This document shows, piece by piece, positions 24,599 through 37,099 of a stretch of 64,000 bases of DNA. Made by a program: the position numbers and the translations under genes. Each line of letters starts with the position of its first letter. The first letter of the stretch is position 1. The notes beneath the pieces are model-generated. The model had not been told where the DNA came from. It saw only the letters and a program-made list of their open reading frames with translations, and did not search any database. The DNA comes from Diphasiastrum complanatum (lineage: Eukaryota > Streptophyta > Lycopodiopsida > Lycopodiales > Lycopodiaceae), in the NCBI GenBank assembly GCA_029204225.1, contig CM055102.1, forward strand, positions 16,276,729 to 16,340,728, given 5' to 3'.

Positions 24599-25045
24599 TG
24601 ACAGCTCAACGGGGTTCACGCCCAGCTGAAACGAGTAGCAACGCCGGAGACTAACTAACTAGTTGATTAGCGTTAACTAGTCATGTGATTCGATGTTTAG
24701 CTATCTTGTAAACTCCACATAGTGGAGGTATAAAAGATCTTCTCTAGATCATAATAGAGTGTGTGAATACAGAGATCTGTAAAAGACAGAGAGAGACGTA
24801 GCGAATAGAACAAGAAAGTAAAGACACCAGAGCTGTGCATGAAAGTCTGCCAACGAGCAGAACACAGCGAAAGAGTAGAATGTCATTCCGCCAACGAGCG
24901 AGACACTGACGAATTCACTCTAAACTAAAACTGATAATTCAGTTACTCTATTTTTGTGCATCTTGTCTTGTGCTGTGTATCATGATTGCTAGAATAGAAT
25001 ATGTTTTGTGATGAGTAGTCGAGTGTCTGGGATCATGTAAGGACT
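24599..25045 (+). repeat. Possible solo LTR with a TATA box
   Basis: A self-contained stretch with GTATAAAAG at about 24728-24736, followed some 30-100 bp later by A/G-rich transcript-like sequence. It also carries a repeated GCCAACGAGC motif (24851 and 24890 area). The arrangement is LTR-like, but no matching second copy and no clear target duplication were found, so the boundaries are guesses. Confidence 0.35.
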
Positions 25046-25856
25046 TCTACACAAAGGAAAATTAAAAGACAAAAAATCGCTCACGATAGAGAAGACGAAG
25101 TGAGGACGAACACGAATCAATCCCACGCACGCGCTCCCGCGACAATTGCTAAGGCGCATTTCTACTGCCGGTTACCCACACTTTTGAGGAGGCTACAATG
25201 AGTTTTTGTGGTAGCCACCAGCATGTTTCTATGGCAGATTGCTCATTGATTCAAGTGTTATCATTTTCCAACACACAATCATTGCCAGTCAATCACATTG
25301 CCTAGGTAGGGTACCTGACCAGTTAATCATCCTTCAAAATAACCTACATCGCATTTTTAACAATCTGAATTCAGTTCTCTATGTTGAAAACATCACATTT
25401 ATGAAGAAACATTCATTGTTAGTGGATCGTTGATTCAGAGGTAGCATACCTTTGTGGCCAGTGCACTTTTTGGAAACAATACTTCTGCCAATCACACCTT
25501 CAGATGGCAATATCCATTGCTAATGGTTCACACTTGCAGAGGCAGAATAATTTCTAGATAATCGCACCTTCTATGGCTAAACAGTCGCACTTTTGAGGCA
25601 AACTATCTATGCATTCCAAGCGTAGATCTGCAGCGCTGTTTCATTCAAATCAAAGCAGGAATTTCATTGTGTATGGAAGCAGTGAATGCCAAGGAGTTAA
25701 GTGCTCTAATATTTGCTTCAACCTCCTCTGACCACATCGCTTTCAGTCCATCAGAGAGACCCCAGAGACATGGCACCCCCCTGACCCCATCGCTTTTAGT
25801 TCCGAGAGAGAGAGAGACCCGATCGAGAGAGAGCCTCCCGCCTGCTCGCGATCTAG

Positions 25857-25895
<39 letters not shown>

Positions 25896-26044
25896 TGAAA
25901 TGTGTGTGTGCGCCAAAAAAAAGAAAAGAAAAAGAAGCTTGTATGGCTCTCCATTATTTAGTCTTTACATCTACCATGTCCCATCTATTTGTATTTTTTC
26001 ACATTAGGAAAACATGAGGGATTCATTTGTGCAATACAAGCTTT
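25046..26044. other. Non-coding DNA with degenerate short repeats and (GA)n
   Basis: 25140-25620 contains loosely repeated segments with AATCGCACCTTC, AGTCGCACTTTTGAGGC and TATGGC. (GA)n lies at about 25857-25891, followed by GAAATGTGTGTGTGCGCC and an A-run like that at 23360-23395. No gene is seen. Confidence 0.5.
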
Positions 26045-26479
26045 GACATTATCGTCTTTTTAGGGCACCTTCAGCTTCTTGCAAAAAAATGTGAAGAGAG
26101 AGAAAATTTCGAAAGTCGTCTCAAATAAACGAGGAGCGTTCCTGCGACGTCCTCGTCCACGTCAACGATGTTGAATTATTGACCGTATGTATTGTGTACA
26201 GTTGTCACAAAAGCCATATACTTCCAAGTACAACAACTTTCCTAATTAGGTGACAAACATTCAATGTAATTAATACATGGATGAAGTTTATAAATAGATC
26301 ATCCAAGCACAGATTAGTGGTTGCTCCCTCCATGAGACGCATGATTTGAGCCTCCCAATTATGTCATCATTTTGGTTGTAATTGCTATTTGTATTGTGCT
26401 TCAATGTAATATAGCAGCAGTTTGCTTTTATCTGTGTACAACGTAGATGAATGCATGTTGTGATCGAATGCACTTTTAT
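26045..26479 (+). repeat. 5' LTR remnant of the 26-31 kb copia element
   Basis: Shares long stretches with 30395-30836, including AGGGCACCTTC(A/G)GCTTCTTGC, AATAAACGAGGAG and GATCGAATGCA. It also contains the motif TTTATAAATAGATC in a promoter-like position (about 26288). Confidence 0.85.
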
Positions 26480-26790
26480 TGTTGTTTGATTGCGCTTGTT
26501 TACTTGCTTTGATCAGAACACGAACGTCTACGACTCCTCAGTTTCTTATCAGACGATGGTCGTCTTTGACGCTTGAAGAACTCGCAATATCATACTGCTC
26601 TTTCACTTATTTCAGAACTATACTTCACATTGAATCTGATTTCAGTAGTACCACACACAAACCATCTCTAATCTCTTCGGTGGAGTGTACTCTTGTTTTA
26701 GAGTATGAATTAATTTTTAAGATCCTATTGGGCAATTAGAACACTTAAAGTTGTGATTGCATTTAGCATAAGCTGTCTATTAGACTATTT

Positions 26791-29700
26791 TTGCAATCAG
26801 ATACACACTTGTTAATGGCTTACAGCAGCAGCGAAGATTGTGATAGCTGGTACCTGGACAACGACGCTACCCAACACATGACCTCTCGCAAGGAATGGTT
26901 TACGGAGTACACAGCTTACAGCAGAGACCAATTTATCTACCTCGGAGATTCTAGCACCATACGCGTGGAAGGCAAAGGAGCAATGAAGATCTGATGAGGG
27001 CTACACTGTTACTTTCTCATCTGAGAAGTGTACAATACTCAAGGAAGATACTACTCTGACTACATGCACTAGAGTCAAAAATCTTTACGTACTCTCTAAT
27101 TTAGTTGCATTAGCTAGTATCTCTAATGAAAATGTAAATGACAGTGCTGTTATGCGACATAGTCGATTTACGTGAATACAAGCTCACTTTCGTTGTAATA
27201 ATTTAGCTGATGGTTTGAAATTAGATAGGAAATCTTTCTTTTTTCAATCATGCATCTATGCAAAGCACTCTAGAAGCAAGTTTCCAAAATCACATTCCAT
27301 CAAAAGCATGTATTAGATCTTGTACATAGCGATATCTGTAGACCAATGCCAACTTTGTCATTAGGAGATGCAATCTATTTTATGAAAGTACAGTCATGTT
27401 CGTTAAGCACAAATCTGAAGCCTTTGAATGCTTCAAGAGATTCAAGGCCATGGCTGAGACACAAAACGTCTAGGAAAGTGAAAGCACATTAACTGATGGT
27501 GGCGGTGAATACATCTCGAACGAGATGTCCGACTACATGGCTGAACATGGTATTAGAAAACAGTTCACCACTTCCTATTCACCTCATAGAATAGGACTGC
27601 AGAAAGGAAGAATCGAACTCTTCTCAACTCAGCCAGATCCATGCTACATCAAGCACGCCTACCTGCGAAGTTCTGGGCAGAAGCTACTGCCACAGCTTGT
27701 TACATGCAGGATAGATCCAGCACCAAAGCCGTCAACAACAAGACTCCTCATGAAGTTTGGCATGGGCACAAGCCTAGTGTCAACCATTTAAAAATCTTTG
27801 GCTGTATATGTTTTGTTCACATTCCTAAACAACTTAGGAAGAAGCTAGATCATAGGACAAATAAATGTATTTTCATTGGCTATCTTGATGAACATAAGGC
27901 TTATAAAGTTTATGATCCATCTACCAATGTAGTATTTGTCTCTAGGGATGTAATATTTCAAGAACATACATACTACGATTTCAAGCAACCATTGATAAAC
28001 GATGCTATGTCATTTCATCCTATTTTACGTAGCATGGATTCTTCCAACGTTGATGTTCCTTCTACAGAACCTGCAGCTACAACTATAGAAGCCGAGCAGC
28101 CGACAATACCTATCATCAGACCAGACCAAGCTAGCTCGAACAGATCTAAAGAAATTCAAGAAGAAGCATCATCACATCTTGGTCAACCCAACGTCCGCAG
28201 ATCCTCACGGACTCGGCTTCCTGAGAGGTATGCACCTCAATCATTCTGGACTTCGTCAGAAGAACTAGAGAGCCTAGCCGAAGCAATTAACTCCAAGGAT
28301 GCTGTGAAGTGGCAAGAAGCTATGGAAAGTGAGTATAACTCACTTTTGATGAATCAGACTTGGATGCTAGTCGACTTTCTCACTCACAAGAGAGTTATCG
28401 ACAACAAGTGGATCTTCAAGAAGAAAATCAACTCAGATGGTTCCATTGCAGAATGGAAAGCATGGTTGGTGGCTAGAGGATTCATTCAAGTCCAAGGAGT
28501 GGATTATCAAGAAATTTTTAGTCCTGTCGTTGAGAAGCAGTCAATCAGGACTCTGATTGCGTTAGCAGACGTGGAAGACCTCGAAATGCACCAAATGGAT
28601 ATCAAGACAATATTTCTCAATGGCAATGTTGAAGAGGAGCTGTACACCTTCCAACCGAAAAGATTCAAAGTCAAAGGCCAAGAGCACAAAGTGTGCAAGC
28701 TACACAAAGCAATCTACGGTCTGAAATAGGCCGCAAGAGCATGGTTCGATAGAATCAACTCTTATCTCATTCAATTAGGATTTGCAAACAATTCAGCTGA
28801 TTGTAATGTTTATTCAAAGCATATATGTCCAATTCAGTTCACATAACTCTTTACGTAGATGATGCATTTATTCTGTCTAACAACACTTCTCTACTGCACA
28901 CTACTAAGAGTGATCTGTCACAGGAATTTGACATGACTAATTTAGGAGCTGTCCATTCTTTGTTAGGAATTCACATTACTAGAAATAGACTTCACAAGAA
29001 GATCTATCTTAGCCAACAAGCATATCTAAAAGGCATTTTGGAAAAGTTTCATATGTCCGATTGCAAATCAATTGATACTCCAATGGATCCAAATATAACA
29101 TTGTCTAAACCTTCTTGTGCTGAGACTGATAGTGAAGTACTCGACTTAGCGAAGTACCCTTATCACTCACTAATCGGATCACTAATGTATGCAATGTTGT
29201 GTACTAGACCATATTTAGCATACATTGTTAGCACGTTAAGTCAATTCATGTCTAATCCTAGGATCTCTCATTGGAAAGCATTAAAGAGAGTGATGAGATA
29301 TATTCAGAGAAGTTTAGACCACATTTTATGTTATGATGGAAATGCTATCGATCCACTCGTCCTGCGAGACTACTCCAACTCAGATTGGGGAGGAACAGTC
29401 TCTACCAGAAAATCTACCTCCGGGTTTTGTTTCTATCTAGCAGGGGGACCGATTTCGTGGAACTCAAGGAAGCAGGAATCAGTTGCACTTTCTTCAGCAG
29501 AGGCAGAGTACATCACAGCATGTCAAGCTACAAAAGAAATTATATGGATCAAATTATTGCTTCATGACCTACATCACACTTAGTTTAATGCTACCACCAT
29601 TCTGTGTGACAACTTGAGCTGTATTTCACTGTAACTGAATCCCAGATTTCATGGCAAATCCAAGCACATAGAAATCCAGTATCATTTCATTCGGGAGAAA

Positions 29701-29840
29701 GTTTTCTCAGGGCAAGTGATCCTTCAATACTGCTCCACAATAGAATGGTCGCAGACATCTTCACTAAAGCGCTTCCTAGGATCAAGCACCAGAAATTCTT
29801 CAACAAGCTGAACCTAACGAAGACACCAAGGCACCAACCG
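26791..29840 (+). pseudogene. copia pol remnant (protease, integrase, RT, RNase H)
   Basis: 26791-26994 holds the protease region with WYLDNDATQHMTSRKEWF; the usual D-S/T-G is altered to DNDA. Integrase fragments follow (GGGEYISNEMSDYM area near 27505; FWAEATATACYMQDRS near 27670). RT runs to a TAG at 28727-28729, where a residue after GLK is lost. A frameshift near 28820 precedes LYVDDAFILSNN (about 28853), and RNase H follows with DWGGTVSTRKSTSGFCF and SSAEAEYITA. Beyond the stop at 29581-29583 the frame still shows [14 protein letters not shown]. Many lesions show that it is inactive. Confidence 0.88.
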
Positions 29841-29856
29841 TGACCTTAAGGGAGAC

Positions 29857-30836
29857 TGTTGGAAATTAAGACCACAGTTGTCTCCTTGGTGAATGACTAA
29901 TTTTCTATTTTATGATTCTTCCTGCATGTTTATTGGTCATTGATCTAGGGTCAGATGAAACCAACTTTGGTTCTACGTCTGCTCGTCTGATACTTGTAGG
30001 AATCACAAACTTAGACAGTCAATTTATTTGAAGAACATCTACAACGGGCTTCTGGCTGATCTCTAGCAAAGGGTAACCAATCCTATCATAATTTCAAAGT
30101 TCTGATGTCAAGTTTAATAACTTGAAGTCATTGAAGACTTGGCCATCTTCAAGGACTTCCACAAAACTTGCATTTAGAACAAGTCTGTAGAAATACATTA
30201 CTTTTTCAACAGTCTGCAGAAAGACACTATGTTTTTCAACAACTTCGACTTTTTTGCATTTCTCCAAAATGCGACACTTACATAGTTCAAAAGTTTAATT
30301 GCTTTTAAAACACACGTTTGCCTCTTTGCGAAAAATGCGAAGAGAGAAAAAATTCCTGAAGGTCATCTATTTTCATGTGTTAAACTGTTTTAAAGACATC
30401 ACCATCTTTTTAGGGCACCTTCGGCTTCTTGCAAAAAATGCAAAGAGAAAAAAAATCCCGAAGGTCATCTCAAATAAACGAGGAGTGTTCCTGCGACGTC
30501 CTTGTCTGTGTCAATGATGTTGAATTATTGACCGTATATACTATTGTGTACAGTTGTCACAAAATCCATATACTTCCAAGTACAACGACTTTCCTAATTA
30601 GGTGACAAGCATTCAATGTAATTAATACACAGATGAAGTTTATAAATAGATCATCCAAGCACAGATTAGTGGTTGTTCCATCCATGAGACGCATTATTTG
30701 AGCCTCCCAATTATGCCGTCATTTTGGTTGTAATTGCTATTTGTATTGTGCTCTAGTGTAATATAGCAACAGCTTGTTTTTATCTGTGTACAACAACGTA
30801 GATGAATGCATGTTGTGATCGAATGCATCTTTTTAT
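29857..30836 (+). repeat. 3' LTR of the 26-31 kb copia element
   Basis: Begins TGTTGGAAATTAAGACC after a polypurine run. It contains an internal duplication: TTTGCGAAAAATGCGAAGAG...GGTCATCT (about 30327-30367) recurs as GCAAAAAATGCAAAGAG...GGTCATCT (about 30433-30469). It carries CAAAATGCGACACTTAC (about 30268), akin to the 20.6-kb minisatellite core read on the other strand. Confidence 0.8.
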
Positions 30837-31708
30837 CAAATATTTTAAGTTGTTAAGCTGCTAAACTTATTTTGGACTTGGATAACAACTGACATTCAGC
30901 CTTATGGGTCCTTTTGTTTTAGACTTCTCACTATCGTATAGAACCTCTTCATGTTCTATTGTAATCTTGGTGGCATATTTTATGGTGGGATCCGTTGGTG
31001 TGTTGGTTTGTGTGGGTCCATCATTGCCCTTCCACTATTCTTCAACTTCTTGCATTATAGTTTGGTTTGTGCTTGACCATCCACTTCTTCTACAAGCACT
31101 TGTTTTATGGCATCATCTACATCCTTGTAGTAGTTTGCAATTTCTTTCTATATTACATTCTACATCATTATGCTCAACTATCCACTTCTTCTATAACTAC
31201 TTGTTCTATGGAAACATCCTCATCCTTGCTATGGTCTACAAATTTTCTTTGGGCTGATTTTCTTTGAACCACACAGTTCGCTTTCTTACAATGACATCAA
31301 CCAAAGTTTCAAGATTTATCCCCTTGTTCCTTTTGTGGATCTTAGGAGTGTTGGTTTTTGCATCTTATTTGCCGTTCTTTCTTTATATTTGCCCTTGCCT
31401 TGTGTTATTATTTATAAAGTATAGTGACATCATCACGTATTCAAATTCTTCGAATCGCAATTCATGCTTTCAACATCTCTCTTGTCAAGTTCTCTACCAC
31501 ATAGCCAACCCATTCGAATCTTCTTCTCTCAAAATACATTTTCAAACATGTTCTTGTAGATGTTGCAACAAGATTATATCCCTTGAACCTATGCAATATG
31601 ATTAAACTGACCCATACTATGGATTCCCTTTAGTTTTTCTTCTTTTATTTTGTGTAGAATATAATCTAATTTTTGTTGTTAACTGTCTCTTTCAAAAAAA
31701 TTTCCAAC
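30837..31708. other. Non-coding DNA with a 101-bp degenerate tandem repeat
   Basis: Around 31079-31250 two units with a 101-bp offset share ATCCACTTCTTCTA and CTTGTTCTATGG-like segments. Open frames across it are Phe/Leu/Ser-rich without domains. Nothing else is recognised. Confidence 0.5.
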
Positions 31709-32649
31709 AATGATCAAATTCACCTCAAGTTCCTTTGTATAAGGGAAGCTTCTTACTTACAAATCACAACACAATGGATAACACACTATGGAGAAACCAC
31801 CCAACCAACTAAAAACATCCAATCAAACTCTAGAAGCTTCACCCCCAAGCCAAGGAACAAGAAGCATGAATGTAGAGTGAGAGCTTGGCAATGAATCCAC
31901 AACCATAATGAGGATTATGGCAAGTTTGGACCCAATATATAGAGCCAAAAGCATCATGGGCACATAGCCATGCATAGCCCTCAATTCCCTATATATAGAT
32001 TCACCTAGAATAGAGTCCTAAGCATGGACCAACTATTCATAGAATTGCTATTGATAACTCTACACATGCATACACTGTCTCATACCTTGTCTAAACTCCA
32101 TTTAATGTGTTCTGGGCCTCACAAGGATAACTTTCGGGTCACATCTAGGATGACATGGCATAACTAACACAAAAGGATAACACATTGTGGAGAAACCACC
32201 CAACCAAGTAGAAGCATCCAATCAATCTCTAGAACCCTCACCCCCAAGCCAAGGAACAAGAAGCATGAATGTAGAGTGAGAGCTTGGCAATGAATCAAGA
32301 ACCATGATGATGAGTAGGGCGAGTTTGGACCTCTTATATAGAGCCAAAGGCATCCTGGACACACAGCCATGCATAGCCCTATGTTACCTATACATAGATT
32401 CACCTAGAATAGAGTCCTATGCATGGACCAACTATTCATAGAATTGCTATTGATAACTCTACACATGCATACACTGTCTCATACCTTGTCTAAACTCCAT
32501 CTAGTGTGTTCTGGGCCTCACAAGGATATTAGTTACTTTCGGGTCACATCCAGGATGACGTGGCATAACTAACAGTTTGTTTCACTAGAGTACCGTGTAT
32601 CCAAGACTAGGAGTATACTGAATCCTATGTACTGGTCATGGACATAACA
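31709..32649 (-). repeat. 3' LTR with an internal tandem duplication of about 400 bp
   Basis: From GGATAACACA at 31776 and again at 32175 (399-bp offset), the two copies share the whole run through CCCCCAAGCCAAGGAACAAG, ATAGAGCCAAA and CATACCTTGTCTAAACTCC to GGCATAACTAACA. The rest of the LTR continues to CATGGACATAACA at 32649. It is related to the 489-bp LTRs at 38778 and 44220. The left boundary near 31709 was inferred by comparison. Confidence 0.78.
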
Positions 32650-32677
32650 TTCTCCCCTGCTTAAACTATTTCTATCC

Positions 32678-34660
32678 TTAGAAACTAAACTTTGAAAAAT
32701 TCTTCTTTATGTTATCAACTCCCTTCCACGAATCATCATCATCAGTACGGCCCTTCCACCGAATTAAGCACTCAGAGATAGAACAATTTCTCAATTGTTT
32801 ATCTCTGGTTCTGAGTACTTTCTCAAGTTTCAAAGGTACACTAAGCGACAAATCTTTCAAATGGGATAAATCCTCATCCAATCCAACTATATCACCATCA
32901 TGTAAACTTAGTTTCAAATGACTTACATGAAATATTGGATGTACAATCGATTTTCCTTGAAGATTGAGTTCATATGCCAAAGAACCAATTCTACGTACAA
33001 TTCTGAAAGGTCCACAATAACAAGTAGATAGATAATAATGCTTCCCTATACGTAATGTCTTAGAATCTTTTGAAATCCTAAGATATACCCAATCATCAAC
33101 TTTAAAATCTCTTGGAGATCTCTTAAGATCGGTATAGTGTTTAGCTCTATCCTGAGCACTTTGGATACTATCCTTAGCCACTTGCAACATCTCTTACATA
33201 TCATGCAAAAAATGAGCAACCTTCTAGATCTTAACAGACTTCGTCGCAACATTTATTAGAGATCTAGGTTGAAAACTGTACACAAGCATAAAAGGACTAT
33301 AACCTGTAGCAAAATGTTTTCTACTATTATATGCAAACTCAACCAGTGGGAGATAATCTTCCCAATGAGATTTCCTGTGAAAAAGATACGTCTTCAAAAT
33401 ATCTTCCATAGTTTGATTAGTCCTTTCTGTTCGGCCATCTGATTCAGGATGATCAAAAAAACTTAAACTCAAAGAAGTTTCCAGTTTATGAAATAATGCT
33501 GACCAAAAGTGACCTATGAACTTAGGATCTCTATCACTAACAATGTCACCGAGCAGACCATACAACCGAAATAATCTTCCAACAAAGATCTGGGCTAATT
33601 AAAAAGCCTTTATAGTTGACTTGACTAGTATGAATGCAGCTAACTTAGTTAACCGATCCACTACAACCCAAATAGAATCATTTTGTTGTTGGGTCTTTGG
33701 AAGTCCAACTACAAAATCCATAGATATGCTTTCCCATTTTTTATCAGGGATATCTAACAGATGCACCAAACCACTAGCCTTATATCGTTCAACCTTTGCT
33801 AGTTGACAGAGTTTGCATTTAACAACATATGACTCGACATATGGCTTGAGCTTTGGCCAATAAAATTTCCTTTTAACCAAGTCTAGAGTCCTGTGTATAC
33901 CAGGATGTCCTGCACAGGGTATGTCATGACATTCAAACAAAATCTTACGTCTGAGCTCATGATTCTCAGGTACACAAACTTTTCCATTCCGAAATAGCAA
34001 TCCATCTCGAATGGTGAACTGTTCCACAATCTTCTTAACTTTCTTAGTTAGTAGAGTCCCCTATGTTTTTGACTCAACACTGTCCACATTTCTTCCGGTA
34101 TGAACAATGTTCCAAATGTGACCAAAATGGGAGTCTGATTCTTTTTTTTCTCTCATCAAAAGATATAGATCCATAGAAATCTGGGTGAATGACAACTTGT
34201 TCGGTTCACCGATCCAACTAAGAGCATCTGCAACTTGATTAGAGCTACCTCTTACGTAACATATTTCGTGATCGAATTCTTGCATCAATTCAGCCCATCG
34301 AGCTTTTCTCCCCCAAAGATCAGATTACAAAAATACTTAAGAGGCTGGTGATCCGTATATACCACAAACTTACTACCATGCAAGTAGTGTCTCCAGGTTT
34401 TAAGTGCATGGATTACAACAAACAATTCCTTTTCATGTGTAGTATAACGCAACTGAGGACTAGTGAATTTTTTTGCTTTCAAACGCTAGTGGCCTATCCA
34501 TTTGTAATAGACCCGTTCCAACTGCAACATCACTTGCGTCTATTAAATCTGGATTTGCAATTTGTAACACGGGAGCTGAAACAATCATTGTTTTAAGTTT
34601 CTCAAAACATTGATTCAATTTCTTGTTCCAAACAATAGGCAGACTAGGTTGATTCCTCTT
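32678..34660 (-). pseudogene. gypsy pol fragment: RNase H, integrase, chromodomain-like tail
   Basis: RNase H segments lie at about 34285-34660 (DASDVAVGTG; THEKELFVVIHALKTWRHYL; YTDHQPLKYF). The integrase zinc region follows at 33599-34027 (CHDIPCAGHPGIHRT; CKLCQLAK) with the catalytic-core start MDFVVGLPKT. At 33224-33565 are DIVSDRDPKFIGHFW and ESDGRTERTNQTMEDIL. The tail lies at 32678-33190, with HVSHLKLS and CLIRWKGRTDDDDSWKGVD resembling a chromodomain. Frames change between pieces and several stops intervene. Confidence 0.85.
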
Positions 34661-35890
34661 TTTCTTTTTATTAATGTGATGCCATGAAATTATTAAATAC
34701 TGAATATCAACGTAAATATGGCATGATACACTCGAAAATGAAGATATGAGTCGGATAAGTACAAATCATGAAGAGGCTTAAGTCATTTTTCGAGAATATA
34801 TATCCTAAGTACTTGTCTTATAATAAAGGGCAAGACCTTTAAAAGGAAAGACATTGCCTTGGATAACCTTTACTAGGTCGTCCTCCATATGAAACAACTA
34901 GATATGGAAAGACATGTTAAACTAGAGTAATCTTAACTCTTAGTTAAATATACCTTTCATGGTATAACTGAACGTATTTTCAATCTAATTGTTAACTAGA
35001 CCCTTTCGCGGGAGCGACGCACCTATTGTTTTAGAGGTGTGTTTGTTCATTGCATAGAACATATATTGATCTCACACTTTAGTCTCGAGCATCAAGAGAG
35101 AAGAGTTTATGCATATGTAAGAGGTTGAAGAAGTGAATAGAGTTCTGTGAGTTATTCTCCCTTATCTCTGTTCTTCGCACTGCTGAGTGTGAGTGATCTT
35201 GAGTCTACTAGCAATCTCTAACGCATTACATGAACTACTCTCTGATCAGACAGACACTCTAGTGCATTACAGTCGTTTGCTGTGTATCCGTAAAGCATGC
35301 TCTAAAGAACTGTCTTAAAATCATCTTATTCGTCTGTCGTGAATACTTTCTTTTCGGCACTTGAATAACGATTATCTTTGGTACAATCTAGCACAATCAT
35401 TGAATGAAGCTGTATGTATACAAATGAGATGACAGTCCATGTCTAAAGAATTGAGTCTTTGATCTGTTTTCCTGACTGTAACTGACATAAGTTTCTAACG
35501 TGTTCTAAAACTATTCGTGTTCTTTAACCATTAATTTGGACTTTAGTTGTTGAGGACTTCTGTCTAGAAACGGACAGTTCACGAACACGATTAATTAATT
35601 GTCTGCACCATCGCGAATACATCGAACACTTCTCGATTCTCTGTTGACACCTTCGTTCGATTTGATAGAGGCCAGATTGTTGTTCTAAAATTATCAACAC
35701 AACACACCCCAAATATAAGTAATACTAGTTACTTTTTAATGTCTGTCGACAACCAGAATAACACTCAAAACCACTTATCATAAATTTTACCAAAAACATA
35801 ACTTTCTAACGTTGTCCTTTGTGGGAACGACTCTATTTACTACAAAATCTATATTAACCTTGTTGGTATAGTACGACATATACTAATTTT

Positions 35891-35908
35891 TGGCGCCATT
35901 GCTGGGGA
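35891..35908 (+). other. Primer-binding site of the tRNA-Asp type
   Basis: TGGCGCCATTGCTGGGGA differs at two positions from the canonical TGGCGCCGTTGCCGGGGA known from the Athila/Tat lineage. It is the only element in the window with this type of site. Confidence 0.82.
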
Positions 35909-35960
35909 TAGTTTAGAAAAGTTATAAGAAATCTGACACATCCATCTCCATCTCTAGTGT

Positions 35961-36776
35961 ATGTCAGATAGAGAATCCAAATTAGAACGATACCGTAAGC
36001 TTAGAGAGGAATTTTTACGAAGACAAAGTGAGAGTACTAGTCGAAGAAATCTAGACGAAATCACTGCCCGGTTACTTGAACTCCTAATTAGCTTCGGTAT
36101 GGAGGGTCTTGCTGCACGTTTCACTTCTATATCAAAAATTAAGTACAATTATTTTAAAGGGACTTCTTCCGATGATGCAGATAGCTATGTCTCACAATTT
36201 GAGTCAATAGCTAATGCAAATAACAAAGGTACTGACGTAGATAAACTACGAATCTTCCCTAGTCTGCTAAGAAAGCAGGCGCACATATAGTACAGTCAGG
36301 TTGAACTAGGCCGTGTAGGAATCTGGCACCTGCTCTAAACCAGTTCAGAGAAATCGGTTACAAATCTAGAATTCTCGGATGCCTGAACAATGTTAAGAAG
36401 AAGAGTAAAGAATCCCTTCACAAATATACACGAAAGGTTAAAAATCTTATAGGAAAACTAACCGGTGTATATCTCGTTGATATGCAAATCAAATGATTTT
36501 TGGCTAGTTTACCACCAAAGATTGATCGGTATTGCAGACAAGGGGACATGACCTCCTTAGCAGCAATAATAGCTAGTGTAGAACATTTTGAGACCTCAAA
36601 ACTAGCACGAAAGAGACAATCAACTAAAAGATCTCGAAAGTCTAAAACTGATTTTAGTGATAGCGATGATGATTCAAATTCTGACTCAAGTACCAATTCT
36701 TCAAGCTCAGAATCTGAAAGCAGCGATTCATCAGAATCAGATGCTGATAAAGGAGAGAGAAAGAATAAAGGATGAA
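35961..36776 (+). pseudogene. Athila/Tat-like gag, frameshifted
   Basis: The first part (35961-36290) begins MSDRESKLERYRKLREEFLR and contains YFKGTSSDDADSYVSQFE, fitting a retrotransposon Gag capsid. After frameshifts, a second part (36500-36775) reads LPPKIDRYCRQGDMTSLA followed by a basic and then a Ser/Asp/Glu-rich tail. The acidic serine run is part of this gag end, not a separate gene. No zinc knuckle is reached before the sequence is cut. Confidence 0.68.
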
Positions 36777-36808
36777 CCAAACGAAAGGACGACATGAAAG
36801 TTGTCGAC

Positions 36809-37085
36809 AATCGCTCAATTACATGTATATATGCATATCAGCTGAAAATTCTTGTACTAACTTAACTTTACAATTACAAGATTGATAACAACTGTTAAAC
36901 TGATCAGTGGATCAGTTCATTGATGGAGCGTGAAGGCTATCTGGTCTGATAGCAAAAATCCGTCTATTTCTGCAGACTGAAAATGTGACACTCCTTGGCC
37001 TTTTGGCCGTTGCCTTTACCTGAGGACAGCCTTTGGGATTTGTAGGACACCTTCACCGTTTGGAAGACACCTTCAGTGTTTAGTG
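36809..37085 (-). repeat. Partial 3' LTR of the minus-strand copia element
   Basis: Matches 45604-45880 closely, including CTCAATTACATGTATATAT, GATGGAGCGTGAAGGCTATC and CTTGGCCTTTTGGCCGTTGC. The lower end is truncated against Athila-like gag sequence. Confidence 0.85.
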
Positions 37086-37099
37086 ATGGAGTAGTTTTG

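Larger units (their letters stand above)
26045..30836 (+). mobile_element. Decayed Ty1/copia element, plus strand
   Basis: Directly repeated sequence at 26045-26479 and 30395-30836 brackets a broken copia pol. The 3' LTR start is TGTTGG at 29857, just after a purine run (AAGGGAGA). This makes the 3' LTR about 980 bp, while only the last 435 bp are recognisable at the 5' side, so the 5' LTR looks truncated. No tRNA-iMet site was found after it and no target duplication could be matched. Protease, integrase, RT and RNase H remain; gag is not recognisable. Confidence 0.85.
31709..34660 (-). mobile_element. 3' half of a Ty3/gypsy element (LTR, chromodomain-like tail, integrase, RNase H)
   Basis: Minus-strand order from 34660 downward: RNase H, integrase, chromodomain-like tail, polypurine tract (complement of 32650-32663), then the 3' LTR ending at 32649. 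The coding part stops abruptly inside RNase H near 34660, where Athila-like sequence begins. Gag, protease and RT of the same type occur at 46238-48650 on the same strand, so the two pieces may be one element split by nested insertions with a small loss of sequence at the break. Confidence 0.82.
34676..36808 (+). mobile_element. Athila/Tat-type gypsy fragment: 5' LTR, tRNA-Asp primer site and gag
   Basis: In plus orientation: LTR-like sequence from about 34676 to 35885, then TGGCGCCATTGCTGGGGA (35891-35908). That site is two bases away from the tRNA-Asp site typical of Athila/Tat elements. A gag remnant follows. The element ends at about 36808, where copia LTR sequence begins, so all pol genes are missing. 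It sits at the break of the gypsy element that ends at 34660. Confidence 0.75.

Noticed and set aside
30904-31605. Phe/Leu/Ser-rich frames that suggest membrane proteins
   Set aside because: They span a degenerate 101-bp tandem repeat, shift frame and show no conserved motif or splice structure.
36500-36775. Acidic serine-rich protein that looks like a nucleolar or splicing factor
   Set aside because: It is preceded by gag sequence and a tRNA-Asp primer site in the same orientation, so it is the end of a gag gene.
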